This document shows positions 17,457 to 27,407 of a stretch of DNA of 64,000 nt, one piece after another. A model generated the notes under the pieces. That model did not search any database. It was not told the origin of the DNA and saw only the letters and a program-made list of their open reading frames with translations. The stretch lies in contig NZ_VSSO01000002.1 of the NCBI RefSeq assembly GCF_008312885.1, positions 359,846-423,845 of the forward strand, given 5' to 3'. Position 1 is the stretch's first letter. Each line of letters opens with the position of its first letter. The position numbers and the translations under genes were made by a program. The stretch comes from Lolliginicoccus suaedae. Lineage in GTDB: Bacteria > Actinomycetota > Actinomycetes > Mycobacteriales > Mycobacteriaceae.

Positions 17457-18017
17457 GTGTATGACGGCGATATCGCGTCCGTGGTCATCAGCGAGGACCG
17501 GATCCGGGCCCGCACCACTGAACTGGCCGCCGAGCTCGCCGAGCGGTACCAGACCGAGCCGGGCAAGGACCCCGAGGAGGACCTGCTCCTCGTGGGCGTG
17601 CTCAAGGGCGCGATGATGTTCATGACGGACCTCGCCCGGGCGCTGCCCATCCCGACGCAGATGGAGTTCATGGCGGTCAGCTCGTACGGATCGTCAACGT
17701 CCTCGTCGGGAGTGGTGCGCATCCTCAAGGACCTCGACCGCGATATCGCGGACCGGGACGTCCTGATCGTCGAGGACATCATCGATTCCGGGCTGACGCT
17801 GTCCTGGCTGGTGCGCAACCTCGAGGCACGCAATCCGCGCTCGCTGGAGATCTGCACCCTGCTGCGCAAGCCCGAGGCGATCAGCAGGCAGGTCGATGTG
17901 GCGCACGTCGGCTTCGACATCCCGAACGAGTTCGTGGTCGGCTATGGCCTCGACTATGACGAGCGATACCGTGACCTGCCTTACATCGGGCTGCTCGAGC
18001 CGAAGGTCTATTGCTAG
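17457..18017 (+). CDS. hpt: Hypoxanthine-guanine phosphoribosyltransferase
   Basis: 186 residues from GTG 17457, which has a GAGGAGAGGGG site. It converts hypoxanthine or guanine plus PRPP to IMP or GMP in purine salvage. The PRPP-binding motif is [17 protein letters not shown]. The metal/flexible loop region [13 protein letters not shown] and the C-terminal [20 protein letters not shown] are both canonical. It is translated almost in step with tilS. The next gene is ftsH after about 215 bp. Confidence 0.96.
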   Translation: MYDGDIASVVISEDRIRARTTELAAELAERYQTEPGKDPEEDLLLVGVLKGAMMFMTDLARALPIPTQMEFMAVSSYGSSTSSSGVVRILKDLDRDIADRDVLIVEDIIDSGLTLSWLVRNLEARNPRSLEICTLLRKPEAISRQVDVAHVGFDIPNEFVVGYGLDYDERYRDLPYIGLLEPKVYC

Positions 18018-18232
18018 TTCGCTGCAGGCTTAGCGTGGTCGCTGCCGGGCCAAATGCCCGCGATGGCAAGGTTTCCAGCCGCGCGCGAAGCCCGGTGCCC
18101 GCCCCTGGATCGGCAAGCAGTTACCCCTTGTCGTGAACGGGCGGTAGCCTGGAATCTCACCGCCAGGTGTGTTTGCTGCCCGGCGAGCTTCGGTCCGTGC
18201 ACTGGAAGGATAGGCCACCCGGCTAAATCTGT

Positions 18233-20428
18233 ATGAACCGTAAGACAGTCTTCAGAAACCTCGCCCTGATCTCCGTGATCCTCCTGGTGATCTACGCGTT
18301 CACCTATTTCGGCAGCGACACCCGCGACTACCACGAGGTGGAGACCTCCGTGGCTGTCTCCCAGCTCGAATCGGGCAACGTCGTGGACGCGCAGATCGAT
18401 GACCGCGAGCAGCAGCTACGGCTGACGCTGCGCGAGGCCATCGATGAGTCCGAGGACAGCACCCAGATCATCGCCAAGTACCCGACGGGCGCGGCCGAGC
18501 AGATCTATGACCAGGTCAGCGCGGCGGACCTCGACAGCTTCGACACCAAGGTCACCCAGGAGAGCTGGCTGTCCTCGCTGTTGCTGTTCATGCTGCCCAT
18601 GCTGATCCTGCTGGGCCTGTTCCTCTTCATCATGATGCGCATGCAGGGCGGCGGGCGCGGCGGCATGATGGGCTTCGGCAAGTCCAAGGCCAAGCAACTA
18701 TCCAAGGACATGCCCAAGACGACGTTCTCCGACGTCGCGGGCGCCGATGAGGCCGTGGAGGAGCTCGAGGAGCTCAAGGACTTCCTCCAGCACCCCGCGC
18801 GCTACCAGGCGCTCGGCGCGAAGATCCCCAAGGGCGTCCTGCTGTTCGGTCCGCCCGGAACCGGCAAGACCCTGCTGGCCCGGGCCGTGGCGGGCGAGGC
18901 CGGGGTGCCGTTCTTCACCATCTCCGGCTCCGACTTCGTCGAGATGTTCGTCGGCGTGGGCGCGTCCCGAGTACGGGACATGTTCGAGCAGGCCAAGCAG
19001 AACGCCCCCTGCATCATCTTCGTCGACGAGATCGATGCCGTCGGCCGCCAGCGAGGCGCCGGCGTGGGCGGTGGCCACGACGAGCGCGAGCAGACCCTCA
19101 ACCAGCTGCTCGTCGAGATGGACGGCTTCGGTGCCCGCCAGGGCATCATCATGATCGCGGCGACCAACCGTCCCGATATCCTCGACCCCGCCCTGCTCCG
19201 CCCCGGCCGCTTCGACCGCCAGGTGCCGGTGGGCAACGCTGACCTCGCTGGTCGCCGCGCGATCCTGCGGGTCCACTCGCAGGGCAAGCCGCTCGCCCCC
19301 GACGTCGATCTCGACTCCCTGGCCAAGCGCACCGTCGGCATGTCCGGCGCTGACCTCGCCAATGTCATCAACGAGGCCGCGCTGCTCACCGCCCGCGAGG
19401 CAGGCACCCTCATCACCAACGAGGCGCTCGAGGAAGCTGTCGACCGTGTCATCGGCGGGCCCCGCCGCAAGAGCCGCATCATCAGCGAGCTCGAGAAGAA
19501 GATCACCGCCTACCACGAGAGTGGCCACACCCTCGCCGGCTGGGCCATGCCCGACCTCACCCCCGTGTACAAGGTGACGATCCTGGCCCGCGGCCGCACC
19601 GGTGGCCACGCCCTCTCGGTCCCCGAGGACGACAAGTCCATGATGACGCGCTCCGAGATGATCGCGCGGCTCGTTTTCGCCATGGGCGGCCGCGCCGCCG
19701 AGGAGCTCGTGTTCCAGGAGCCCACCACCGGTGCGTCCTCCGACATCGAGCAGGCCACCAAGATCGCCCGGGCCATGGTCACCGAGTACGGCATGAGCCC
19801 CCGGCTCGGCGCGGTGCGCTACGGGCAGGAGCACGGCGATCCGTTCATGGGCCGGACGATGGGCATGGCACCGGACTACTCCCACGAGATCGCCCGCGAC
19901 ATCGACGAGGAAGTACGCCGGCTCATCGAGGCCTCGCACACCGAGGCATGGCAGATCCTCGATGAGTATCGCGACGAGCTCGACCATCTCGCCACGGAGC
20001 TGCTCGAGAAGGAGACGCTCACCCGCAAGGATCTCGAGCGCATCCTCTCGGGAGTGACCAAGCGGCCGCGGATCACCGAGTTCAATGACTTCGGCAACCG
20101 CATCCCGTCGACGCGACCTCCGATCAAGACCCCCGGCGAGCTCGCGAAGGAACGCGGGGAGCCGTGGCCGCCACCCGAGCCGACCACCAGGGACGCGCGC
20201 GCGGCCGATCCGGCCGAGCAGGACGAGCCTGGTCCGCATGCTCCAGCCGACCAGAATGGCGAGCGCGCGACGCCCGCGCCCGTCGGCGCTCCGCCGCGCA
20301 GCACTCCCGGACGGAGCAGGAAGGGCACCCCGCGCAGCTACGGCGAGCCATCCGATTGGTCCGCACCGGGCTGGCCCCCGCGCGACCCCTCCCAAGACAC
20401 CCCACCTGCCAAGGATGACCGTGACTGA
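18233..20428 (+). CDS. ftsH: ATP-dependent zinc metalloprotease FtsH
   Basis: 731 residues, a membrane-bound AAA+ protease that degrades damaged membrane and some soluble proteins. Two membrane segments (about 8-28 and 113-136) flank a small extracytoplasmic domain. The AAA domain has Walker A GPPGTGKT (about 203-210), Walker [10 protein letters not shown] and the [21 protein letters not shown]. The peptidase site is HESGH (about 427-431). After about residue 625 there is a long Pro/Arg/Asp-rich tail seen in actinobacterial FtsH. The last 14 bp overlap the folE start, so ftsH leads the folate operon. Confidence 0.97.
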   Translation: MNRKTVFRNLALISVILLVIYAFTYFGSDTRDYHEVETSVAVSQLESGNVVDAQIDDREQQLRLTLREAIDESEDSTQIIAKYPTGAAEQIYDQVSAADLDSFDTKVTQESWLSSLLLFMLPMLILLGLFLFIMMRMQGGGRGGMMGFGKSKAKQLSKDMPKTTFSDVAGADEAVEELEELKDFLQHPARYQALGAKIPKGVLLFGPPGTGKTLLARAVAGEAGVPFFTISGSDFVEMFVGVGASRVRDMFEQAKQNAPCIIFVDEIDAVGRQRGAGVGGGHDEREQTLNQLLVEMDGFGARQGIIMIAATNRPDILDPALLRPGRFDRQVPVGNADLAGRRAILRVHSQGKPLAPDVDLDSLAKRTVGMSGADLANVINEAALLTAREAGTLITNEALEEAVDRVIGGPRRKSRIISELEKKITAYHESGHTLAGWAMPDLTPVYKVTILARGRTGGHALSVPEDDKSMMTRSEMIARLVFAMGGRAAEELVFQEPTTGASSDIEQATKIARAMVTEYGMSPRLGAVRYGQEHGDPFMGRTMGMAPDYSHEIARDIDEEVRRLIEASHTEAWQILDEYRDELDHLATELLEKETLTRKDLERILSGVTKRPRITEFNDFGNRIPSTRPPIKTPGELAKERGEPWPPPEPTTRDARAADPAEQDEPGPHAPADQNGERATPAPVGAPPRSTPGRSRKGTPRSYGEPSDWSAPGWPPRDPSQDTPPAKDDRD

Positions 20429-21023
20429 CATCGCCGACATCGTTCCTGTTCCAAGTCTTTTCGACCAGGCCAGGGCCGAGGCCGCGGTACGTGAGCTCCT
20501 GCTAGCGGTCGGGGAGGACCCCGACCGTGATGGGCTGGCGGAGACACCCGCACGCGTCGCGCGGGCCTATGCCGAGCTCTTCGCGGGCCTGCACACCGAC
20601 CCCGATAGCGTGCTCGACAAGACCTTCGACGAGGGCCATGAGGAGCTTGTTCTCGTCAAGGACATCCCGATGTACTCCACCTGCGAGCATCACCTCGTGC
20701 CGTTCCACGGTGTCGCTCACGTCGGCTACATCCCGGGCCCGACCGGCCGCGTCACGGGGCTGTCGAAGCTAGCCCGCGTCGTTGACCTCTACGCCAAGCG
20801 CCCGCAGGTGCAGGAGCGGCTCACCAGCCAGATCGCTGATGCGCTCATGCGCAAGCTCGAGCCTCGCGGGGCGATCGTCGTCATCGAGGCGGAGCATCTC
20901 TGCATGGCCATGCGGGGCATCCGCAAGCCGGGCGCCACCACCACGACCTCCGCGGTGCGTGGCATCCTCAAGACCAGCCCTGTATCGCGCTCCGAAGCAC
21001 TCGACCTGATCCTCAGGAAATGA
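20415..21023 (+). CDS. folE: GTP cyclohydrolase I
   Basis: 202 residues. It converts GTP to 7,8-dihydroneopterin triphosphate, the first step of folate synthesis. The zinc and active-site motif is [13 protein letters not shown], with the third zinc ligand in [12 protein letters not shown] and the substrate region [23 protein letters not shown] 20415 has an AAGG directly upstream and lies inside the end of ftsH; GTG 20421 is an alternative. The stop overlaps the folP ATG by 4 nt. Confidence 0.96.
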   Translation: MTVTDIADIVPVPSLFDQARAEAAVRELLLAVGEDPDRDGLAETPARVARAYAELFAGLHTDPDSVLDKTFDEGHEELVLVKDIPMYSTCEHHLVPFHGVAHVGYIPGPTGRVTGLSKLARVVDLYAKRPQVQERLTSQIADALMRKLEPRGAIVVIEAEHLCMAMRGIRKPGATTTTSAVRGILKTSPVSRSEALDLILRK

Positions 21024-21919
21024 CCAGCACAGGACCACGAGCCAGCATGCCTGCCCGCCACCCCCTGCTGCCCGCACCGGGGCGCTGCGTGGTGATGGGC
21101 ATCGTCAACGTCACCACTGATTCGTTCTCCGATGGCGGTGACTACCTGCGCACCGATCGTGCCGTGGCACGGGGCCGCGAGCTGCATGCTCTCGGCGTGG
21201 ACGTCGTCGACATCGGCGGTGAATCGACCCGGCCGGGCGCTACCCGCGTGGAGCCGGGCATCGAGTCCCGCCGCGTGGTGCCCGTCATCGAGGCTCTCGC
21301 CGCGGAGGGCATCCCGTGCAGCATCGACACGATGCGCGCCGATGTCGCCAGCGCCGCCATCGAAGCGGGCGCGACCATCGTCAACGACGTCTCCGGCGGG
21401 CAGGCCGACCCCCGCATGGCTTGCGTCGTCGCGGAGGCCAAGGTGCCGTGGATCCTCATGCACTGGCGCTCCAACGGCGACTACGTGCACCGGGCCGACA
21501 GCGGGCGCGAGCAATACCGCGACATCGTCTCCGAGGTCAGCGCGGAATTGCTCAGCCAGGTCGATGCGGCAGTCCGCGCCGGGGTCTCGCCCGATGCCAT
21601 CCTCGTTGATCCCGGTCTCGGGTTCGCCAAGTCCGCCGCCGATAACTGGGCGCTGCTGCGGGCCCTGCCGCACCTCGCCGGCCTCGGCTTCCCCGTACTG
21701 GTGGGTGCATCCCGCAAGCGCTTCCTCGGGTCGCTCCTCGCCGGTCCGGACGGCGATCCCCGACCGGTCGATCAGCGGGATACCGCCACGGCCGCCGTCT
21801 CTGCCCTCTCCGCGGCGCGCGGAGCCTGGGGAGTGCGGGTGCACGACGCCCGGTCCACGCTCGACGCGCTCGCGGTCGCGCAGGCCTGGGACGGTGCCGG
21901 GGGAGCGGTGCCGCGATGA
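21020..21919 (+). CDS. folP: Dihydropteroate synthase
   Basis: 299 residues. It joins pABA to hydroxymethyl-dihydropterin pyrophosphate and is the sulfonamide target. The pterin-binding TIM barrel shows [18 protein letters not shown], the second signature [16 protein letters not shown], and the [10 protein letters not shown] lysine/arginine segment. It overlaps folE and folB by ATGA at both ends, so the folate genes are translationally coupled. The order folE-folP-folB-folK is the mycobacterial one. Confidence 0.96.
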   Translation: MTSTGPRASMPARHPLLPAPGRCVVMGIVNVTTDSFSDGGDYLRTDRAVARGRELHALGVDVVDIGGESTRPGATRVEPGIESRRVVPVIEALAAEGIPCSIDTMRADVASAAIEAGATIVNDVSGGQADPRMACVVAEAKVPWILMHWRSNGDYVHRADSGREQYRDIVSEVSAELLSQVDAAVRAGVSPDAILVDPGLGFAKSAADNWALLRALPHLAGLGFPVLVGASRKRFLGSLLAGPDGDPRPVDQRDTATAAVSALSAARGAWGVRVHDARSTLDALAVAQAWDGAGGAVPR

Positions 21920-22320
21920 GCAGCAGCGACCTCATCCACTTGCGGGGCCTGCGGGCGCGCGGCCACCACGGGGTGTTTGAGCACGAGCGGCGCGATGGCC
22001 AGGAGTTCATCGTCGACATCCTGCTCGCCGTGGACCACACCACCGCCGGGCGCACCGATGACCTCGCCGACACCCTCGACTATGGCGCGCTCGCCCACAC
22101 GGCGGCCGGCATCATCAGCGGCGAGCCGTGCGACCTGATCGAGACCGTCGCTACCCGCATCGCCGATGCGATCTTCGATGATGAGCGGATCCACCGGGCC
22201 GAGGTCACCGTGCACAAGCCGTCCGCCCCGATCCCGCACGAGTTCGCGGACGTCTCGGTCACCGTCGTGCGCCACCGCGAGCAGGCCGGGCAGGAGCAGG
22301 CCGGGCGGGGCGCGCGATGA
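21916..22320 (+). CDS. folB: Dihydroneopterin aldolase
   Basis: 134 residues. It cleaves dihydroneopterin to hydroxymethyl-dihydropterin and glycolaldehyde. The family pattern is complete: IHLRGLRARGHHGVFEHERR, GQEFIVDILLAVDHTTAGRTDD, the catalytic Lys in TVHKPSAPIP and the Glu in LIETVATRIAD. The C-terminal tail is rich in Glu, Gln and Arg. It has 4-nt ATGA overlaps with folP and folK. Confidence 0.95.
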   Translation: MSSSDLIHLRGLRARGHHGVFEHERRDGQEFIVDILLAVDHTTAGRTDDLADTLDYGALAHTAAGIISGEPCDLIETVATRIADAIFDDERIHRAEVTVHKPSAPIPHEFADVSVTVVRHREQAGQEQAGRGAR

Positions 22321-22820
22321 CGTTCGCGGTCCTTTCCATCGGCTCGAACATCGGGGACCGGCGGGCCCACCTCGAGAGCGTCATCGATGCCCTCGGCGCG
22401 CGGCTCGTGGCCCGGTCGCGCATATACGAGACGCCTCCCTGGGGCGGTGTGGAGCAGGAACCGTTCCACAACGCGATCCTCCTCGCCGAGGACAGCGACT
22501 GGACCCCCGATGATTGGCTGGCGCTGGCCCAGCAGTGCGAGCAGGCCGCCGATCGGGTGCGCGCCATCCGGTGGGGCCCGCGCACCCTCGATGTCGACAT
22601 CATCGCCTGCCACGATGCGCTCGGCGAGATGCGTAGCAGCGATCCACGCCTGACGCTGCCGCACCCGCGCGCCCATGAGCGGGCCTTCGTGCTCGTGCCG
22701 TGGGCGGAGGTGGAACCGGGAGCGGCCCTGAGCGGAGTCCCGGTCGCCGAGCACCTGGATCGCTTGCCAGCCGACGAGGTCGAGGCCGTGCGGCCGCTCG
22801 CGCCGCCCAGGGGCTGGTGA
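22317..22820 (+). CDS. folK: 2-amino-4-hydroxy-6-hydroxymethyldihydropteridine pyrophosphokinase
   Basis: 167 residues. It transfers pyrophosphate from ATP to hydroxymethyl-dihydropterin, giving the FolP substrate. Signatures: SIGSNIGDRRAHLES at the N terminus, the RWGPRTLDVDIIACHD motif with the metal-binding Asp pair, and LPHPRAHERAFVLVPWAEV. It starts within the folB stop (ATGA) and is followed 5 bp later by the DUF3180 gene. Confidence 0.95.
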   Translation: MTFAVLSIGSNIGDRRAHLESVIDALGARLVARSRIYETPPWGGVEQEPFHNAILLAEDSDWTPDDWLALAQQCEQAADRVRAIRWGPRTLDVDIIACHDALGEMRSSDPRLTLPHPRAHERAFVLVPWAEVEPGAALSGVPVAEHLDRLPADEVEAVRPLAPPRGW

Positions 22821-22824
22821 TCCC

Positions 22825-23301
22825 ATGCGCGCGACCCGGATCGTGGACCTTGCCGCGCTTGCTGTCACGGCGCTCATCGCGGCCTGGCTGCTGGCCAGGG
22901 GATTCCCCGCCGCGCTGCCGCCGCTGCGCTGGTACATCGGAGGCTCCCTGTACCCGGTCGCGATGCTCGAGGCAGCGCTGGCCATCGGGGTGGCCCGCAG
23001 CATCAAGGAGCACCGGGTGGGGCTCGGGCCGTCGCAGTGGCAACCCATCACCATCGCGCGGATCGTGGCGCTCGCCAAGGCATCGTCGTTGATCGGTACG
23101 GCCTTCGCGGGAGCCTGGGCAGGCCTGCTTCTCGTGCTGCTCCCGGATGTCGGCACGATCCGGGCGGCGACCGAGGACTTTCCCGCCACCATCGTCGGCC
23201 TGCTCGGCGGGCTGCTGCTCGCCGCGGCAGCGCTGTGGCTCGAGAGATCGTGCCGCGCGCCCGACGATCCCGAGGACGACGATAGCCAGGACCCGCGCTA
23301 G
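22825..23301 (+). CDS. DUF3180-family membrane protein
   Basis: 158 residues with four hydrophobic segments (about 5-25, 38-58, 82-105 and 115-138) and an acidic cytoplasmic tail (PDDPEDDDSQDP). It matches the DUF3180 family, found beside folK throughout Mycobacteriales (Rv3605c position), including the short amphipathic ITIARIVALAKASSLIGTAF stretch. Function unknown; its strict linkage to folate genes suggests a membrane role tied to that pathway or simple operon inheritance. A weak 8-bp hairpin (CCGGCCCG 23302-23309 and CGGGCCGG 23326-23333) follows the stop. Confidence 0.8.
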   Translation: MRATRIVDLAALAVTALIAAWLLARGFPAALPPLRWYIGGSLYPVAMLEAALAIGVARSIKEHRVGLGPSQWQPITIARIVALAKASSLIGTAFAGAWAGLLLVLLPDVGTIRAATEDFPATIVGLLGGLLLAAAALWLERSCRAPDDPEDDDSQDPR

Positions 23302-23373
23302 CCGGCCCGCGTTCGGGAGGCTCGCCGGGCCGGTTGACGCGGCCCGGGCAGTGGCGGCGGTATTTTCTGGGGC

Positions 23374-23961
23374 ATGCCGGAACATCGAGGACCCCAGCAG
23401 GATTCGCCCCGTGCTCGTCGCGCGAGGCACCGTCGGCGCGGAAGCACGCTGCTCGTCCTGGTAGTGGTGCTCGCGGCGGCGGCGAGCGTGTTCCTGATGC
23501 TCGGCAACAGCGTGGAAGCATTGCGGATCGGCTTCGTCATAGCTCTGTGGGCGGCCATCGTCGGAGTGGTGGCGGTGGTCAAGCATCGCAAGGAGGCAGA
23601 GGCAGAGCGGGCGCGCATCCGCGATATGCGACTGGTGTACGAGATGCAGCTCTCGCGGGAGATCACCAGCCGCCGCCGCCACGAGCTGACCGTCGAGGCG
23701 AGGCTGCGCCGGGAGCTCGACGCCCGCTCGCGGACCGAGACCGCTGAGCAGCTCGCGGCGCTGCGCCATGAGCTGGCCTCGATGCGCGGGAACGTGGAGT
23801 ATGCCCTGGCGACCCGCAGCACGGTGGAGCAGCTCGAGGTCCGCGAGATCGGCCCCGCCGCGGGTGCCGCGCTCACCGGCGCTGGCGAGCCAGAGGAAGT
23901 CATCGATGCCGAGCTCGAGGATGATATTCCGGCGGATCGGGCGGGCACGCGGGCCGAGTAG
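23374..23961 (+). CDS. Membrane-anchored coiled-coil protein, DUF6779-like
   Basis: 195 residues: a basic N terminus (ARRARHRRRGS), two closely spaced membrane segments (about 25-43 and 50-67), then a long charged helix with heptad-like spacing (EAEAERARIRDMRLVYEMQL and onward to about residue 150) and an acidic tail. The layout and position between folK/DUF3180 and panC match the Mycobacteriales DUF6779 proteins (Rv3604c position). Such proteins are thought to be envelope-associated, but no function is established. ATG 23374 lies 72 bp after the DUF3180 stop, in a gap with a weak hairpin. Confidence 0.7.
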   Translation: MPEHRGPQQDSPRARRARHRRRGSTLLVLVVVLAAAASVFLMLGNSVEALRIGFVIALWAAIVGVVAVVKHRKEAEAERARIRDMRLVYEMQLSREITSRRRHELTVEARLRRELDARSRTETAEQLAALRHELASMRGNVEYALATRSTVEQLEVREIGPAAGAALTGAGEPEEVIDAELEDDIPADRAGTRAE

Positions 23962-24080
23962 CCTGGTCCTGGGTGACAAACCTCACCCGCTCTAGGCCTT
24001 CAGAAGGCGAGGTCGGCGCGCCTATCCTTGTTTCACACGTCTGGTACCTGCAGGGCAGGACTGGAACGAACGAGAGGACA

Positions 24081-24995
24081 ATGGTGACCTCACACGAGCT
24101 CACTCGCGACCCCATGCCTGCGCGCTTGGCGGTCGGGGTCATTTCCGCTGGCCGGGTCGGTACCGCGCTCGGCGAGGCCCTCGGGGCCGCCGGCCATCCC
24201 GTCGTGGCCTGCTCCGCGGTCTCCGATGCATCGGTCGGCCGCGCGACCACGAGGCTGCCCGAAGCTGCCATCCTGCCGCCGCCCGAGGTGGCAGAGCGAT
24301 CCGAGCTGCTAGTCCTTGCTGTTCCCGATACCGAGCTGCCCGGCCTGGTCCGCGGCCTCGCTGCGTGTGGCGCGGTACGGCCGGGAACGATCGTCGCCCA
24401 CACCTCCGGCACCTACGGGATATCCGTGCTCGCGCCGCTCGCCGACTCGGGCGCGCTGGCCCTGGCCCTGCACCCGGCCATGACATTCCTGGGCACGGCC
24501 GAGGACACCGTCCGGCTGCGCAGCGCCTGCTTCGGGGTCACCGCTGCCGATGCGACCGGTTCCGCTGTCGCGCAGGCACTGGTCCTGGAGATCGGCGCGG
24601 AGCCCGTTGCTGTTCCCGAGAATGCTCGCTCCCTGTACCACGCTGCGCTCGCCCACGGAGCGAACCACCTGGTCACCCTTGTTGTTGACGCGGTGGCTGC
24701 CCTCGAGGCTGCTCTCGACGACGTGCCCGGGCCGGAGCGCCGGGCGACGGCGCAGCGCATGGTCGCCCCGTTGCTCTCCGCCGCGCTGGACAACGTGCTG
24801 CGCCGCGGGCAGTCCGCGCTGACCGGGCCGGTGGCCCGTGACGACTCGGCCACGGTTGCCCGGCACCTCGATGCCCTGGGCGCGGTGGACCCGGAGATCG
24901 CGAACGGTTACCGCGCGCTCGCGCGACGCACCGCACAGCAATCCGGCGCGAGCATGCCGATGTTCGACGTCCTCGACGGAAGGCAGGGCCGATGA
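24081..24995 (+). CDS. Rossmann-fold/DUF2520 oxidoreductase-like protein
   Basis: 304 residues from ATG 24081 (GAGAGG site). The N-terminal nucleotide-binding fold reads [21 protein letters not shown], and the strand [16 protein letters not shown] follows. The C-terminal helical DUF2520 half contains HPAMTFLG and the conserved [16 protein letters not shown]. The architecture is similar to ketopantoate reductase and 6-phosphogluconate dehydrogenase-like proteins. It overlaps panC by ATGA, as Rv3603c does, so a role in pantothenate supply (for example supplying or reducing a ketopantoate-like substrate) is plausible but unproven. Confidence 0.82.
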   Translation: MVTSHELTRDPMPARLAVGVISAGRVGTALGEALGAAGHPVVACSAVSDASVGRATTRLPEAAILPPPEVAERSELLVLAVPDTELPGLVRGLAACGAVRPGTIVAHTSGTYGISVLAPLADSGALALALHPAMTFLGTAEDTVRLRSACFGVTAADATGSAVAQALVLEIGAEPVAVPENARSLYHAALAHGANHLVTLVVDAVAALEAALDDVPGPERRATAQRMVAPLLSAALDNVLRRGQSALTGPVARDDSATVARHLDALGAVDPEIANGYRALARRTAQQSGASMPMFDVLDGRQGR

Positions 24996-25912
24996 GCGGC
25001 AACACCGCATTGTTCGCGCCGGGCGAGCTGCGGGTCCATCAGGATCCCGCCACGGTCGCACGGATCTCCTCGGCATTGCGCCGCACGGGCCGGCAGGTCG
25101 TGCTCGTGCCAACGATGGGGGCGCTGCACGCGGGCCATATCGAGCTGGTGAAGCTGGCCCGCCGCACGCCCAACAGCGTGGTGATCGTCTCGATCTTCGT
25201 CAATCCGCTGCAGTTCGGGGAGGGCGAGGACCTCGACAAGTACCCGCGCACCCTCGACGCTGATGTGGAACTGCTGCGCGAGGCCGGCGTGGAGGTCGTC
25301 TTCGCCCCGTCCGCGCGGGAGATGTATCCGCAGGGGCGTCGCACCATGGTCCATCCCGGATCGATCGGGGATGAGCTCGAGGGCGCGAGCCGCCCGGGGC
25401 ACTTCGCCGGAATGCTGACGGTGGTGGCGAAGCTCCTGCTGATCACCCGCCCGAACGCCGCGTTCTTCGGGGAGAAGGACTACCAGCAGCTCGCACTGAT
25501 CCGGCAGATGGTCGCCGACCTCGATCTCGCCACACGCATCGTGGGCGTTCCCACGGTCCGGGAAGCCGATGGCCTGGCCATGAGCTCGCGCAATCGCTAC
25601 CTGACGGAGGAGCAGCGCCGCGACGCCACTGTGCTCTCCGCCGCGCTGGTCGCTGGCGCCCACGCGGGCGACCAGGGGCCGGAGGCGGTGCTCGCTGCCG
25701 CGCACGCGGTGCTTGCTCATGCACCGTCCATCACGCTCGACTACCTGGAGCTGCGCGGCCCGGACCTCGGGCCGCTGGAGCCGGAGGGCGGGGAGGCACG
25801 ATTGCTCATCGCCGCCCAGGTCGGGGAGACCCGATTGATCGACAACGTAGGCCTGGTCGTGGCACCGGGTCAACGGACGGGCTCGCCCCGGCCGCAATCC
25901 GCCCACCACTGA
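24992..25912 (+). CDS. panC: Pantothenate synthetase
   Basis: 306 residues. It condenses pantoate with beta-alanine using ATP. The HIGH-like motif is [14 protein letters not shown], followed by [20 protein letters not shown] and the ATP-site run [38 protein letters not shown] matches the KMSKS-equivalent loop. It is coupled by ATGA to the DUF2520 gene and is followed 16 bp later by panD, so substrates for both halves of pantothenate come from one transcript. Confidence 0.96.
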   Translation: MSGNTALFAPGELRVHQDPATVARISSALRRTGRQVVLVPTMGALHAGHIELVKLARRTPNSVVIVSIFVNPLQFGEGEDLDKYPRTLDADVELLREAGVEVVFAPSAREMYPQGRRTMVHPGSIGDELEGASRPGHFAGMLTVVAKLLLITRPNAAFFGEKDYQQLALIRQMVADLDLATRIVGVPTVREADGLAMSSRNRYLTEEQRRDATVLSAALVAGAHAGDQGPEAVLAAAHAVLAHAPSITLDYLELRGPDLGPLEPEGGEARLLIAAQVGETRLIDNVGLVVAPGQRTGSPRPQSAHH

Positions 25913-25928
25913 ACGGAGAACCCCCGTC

Positions 25929-26366
25929 ATGTTCCGCACCATGCTGAAGTCCAAGATCCACCGCGCTACCGTCACCCAGGCCGACCTGCACTACGTGGGC
26001 TCGGTCACCGTTGACGCGGACCTGCTCGACGCCGCCGACCTCATCGAGGGCGAGAAGGTCACCATCGTCGACATCAACAACGGCGCCCGCCTCGAGACGT
26101 ATGTGATCTCGGGCGAGCGGGGATCCGGCGTGATCGGCATCAACGGCGCCGCCGCGCACCTCGTCCATCCCGGTGACCTGGTGATCCTCATCTCCTATGG
26201 CGTCATGGAGGATGCCGAGGCGCGGGCCTACGAGCCGCGCATCGTCTTCGTCGACGAGCAGAACGCGCAGATCGAGCTGGGCGCGGACCCGGCCCACGCG
26301 CCCGAGGGCTCGGGCCTGAAGTCGCCCCGCTCGCCCGAGCAGCACACCGCGCCGAACGCTGCCTGA
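25929..26366 (+). CDS. panD: Aspartate 1-decarboxylase proenzyme
   Basis: 145 residues. It makes beta-alanine from aspartate. The self-cleavage site is Gly24-Ser25 in [15 protein letters not shown], which yields the pyruvoyl-bearing alpha chain. [19 protein letters not shown] and [17 protein letters not shown] are standard. The C-terminal tail after residue 118 is longer and acidic/proline-rich, as in mycobacteria. ATG 25929 has GGAG upstream. coaX starts 3 bp after the stop. Confidence 0.96.
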   Translation: MFRTMLKSKIHRATVTQADLHYVGSVTVDADLLDAADLIEGEKVTIVDINNGARLETYVISGERGSGVIGINGAAAHLVHPGDLVILISYGVMEDAEARAYEPRIVFVDEQNAQIELGADPAHAPEGSGLKSPRSPEQHTAPNAA

Positions 26367-26368
26367 CC

Positions 26369-27223
26369 ATGCTGCTCGCTGTGGATGTCGGGAACACCAA
26401 CATCGTTCTCGGCTTGTTCGAGGGCGTTGGCGAGGAAGCGCGCCTGGTCGCTGACTGGCGCGTGCGCACGGACCCACGAACCACTGCCGATGAGCTCGCG
26501 CTCATGGTGCGCGGCCTGCTCGGGCCGCTCGCGGCGAGCGTCACCGGGGTCTCGGGCCTCTCCACGGTCCCGTCGCTGCTACGCCAGCTACGCATCATGC
26601 TGGACCGGTACTGGCCTAGCGTGCCGCACGTGCTCGTCGAGCCGGGCGTGAAGACCGGTGTACCGCTGCTCGTCGACAATCCGAAGGAAGTGGGCGCGGA
26701 TCGGGTGGTCAATGCGCTCGCCGCCTACCATTACTGCCGCAATGCGTGCATCGTCGTGGATTTCGGCACGTCCACGAGCGTCGATGTCGTCTCGGCCAGC
26801 GGGGAGCTCCTCGGTGGCGCGATCGCTCCCGGGATCGAGATCTCGGTGGATGCCCTCGCCAGCCAGGCCGCGGCGCTGCGCAAGGTCGAGATGGTGCGGC
26901 CACGGTCGGTCATCGGCAAGAACACCGTCGAGTGCTTGCAGTCCGGTGTCGTGTATGGCTTCGCGGGGCAGGTGGACGGCCTGGTGCGGCGCGTGCAGCG
27001 AGAGGCAGGGCTGCCGGACGCGACCGTGATCGCCACGGGCGGCCTGGCCACCCTCGTCCTCGACGAGTGCGAGACCGTGCTGCGCCACGAGCCCGAGCTG
27101 ACGCTGACAGGCCTGCGCCTGGTGTTCGAGCGCAACATGGCGGCCCAGCGTCGATCGCATCGTCCCGCGGTCGCCCACAACCCGCGTGCCGCCGCTGTGC
27201 ATGCCCAGCGGGCCGCGCGCTGA
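26369..27223 (+). CDS. coaX: Type III pantothenate kinase
   Basis: 284 residues. It phosphorylates pantothenate, the first step of CoA synthesis. It belongs to the ASKHA fold: the phosphate-1 loop is [16 protein letters not shown], the catalytic region is [20 protein letters not shown], and [14 protein letters not shown] follows. The C-terminal 25 residues are a basic, Ala-rich tail. It completes a panC-panD-coaX run; lysS follows after the leader peptide and fused sulfur gene. Confidence 0.95.
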   Translation: MLLAVDVGNTNIVLGLFEGVGEEARLVADWRVRTDPRTTADELALMVRGLLGPLAASVTGVSGLSTVPSLLRQLRIMLDRYWPSVPHVLVEPGVKTGVPLLVDNPKEVGADRVVNALAAYHYCRNACIVVDFGTSTSVDVVSASGELLGGAIAPGIEISVDALASQAAALRKVEMVRPRSVIGKNTVECLQSGVVYGFAGQVDGLVRRVQREAGLPDATVIATGGLATLVLDECETVLRHEPELTLTGLRLVFERNMAAQRRSHRPAVAHNPRAAAVHAQRAAR

Positions 27224-27287
27224 GCGCAGTGTGATCCGTGACCTTATCGGCTACCGATCCCGCAGTGCCTGTGCAACACTGAGAGGC

Positions 27288-27365
27288 ATGTGGAACTCCC
27301 AGCATGCCGCGTGCCGCTCCCGGCGCGTCGATGCTTGCTGTCCGCGGAACTGTCGCGCCCTCTGA
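27288..27365 (+). CDS. Cysteine-rich leader peptide (putative sulfur attenuator)
   Basis: 25-residue ORF, ATG 27288 to TGA 27363-27365, preceded by GAGAGG. It has four Cys: one at residue 9, a CC pair at 17-18 and one at 22, with the core SRRVDACCPRNC. This resembles the short actinobacterial leader peptides (RRHVDLCR-x-x-S-x-x-C type) found upstream of sulfur-assimilation genes. In mycobacteria, Cys-rich upstream ORFs of this kind attenuate downstream genes when Cys-tRNA is plentiful. It ends 42 bp before the fused CDO/rhodanese-like gene. Assignment rests on pattern and position only. Confidence 0.65.
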   Translation: MWNSQHAACRSRRVDACCPRNCRAL

Positions 27366-27407
27366 GCCCGCCGCACCGTTCTGCCGACATTCCCCTGGAG
27401 TTCCCCC

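Noticed and set aside
18698-20440. A 580-codon open frame antisense to ftsH
   Set aside because: Shadow frame; ftsH motifs on the plus strand are complete.
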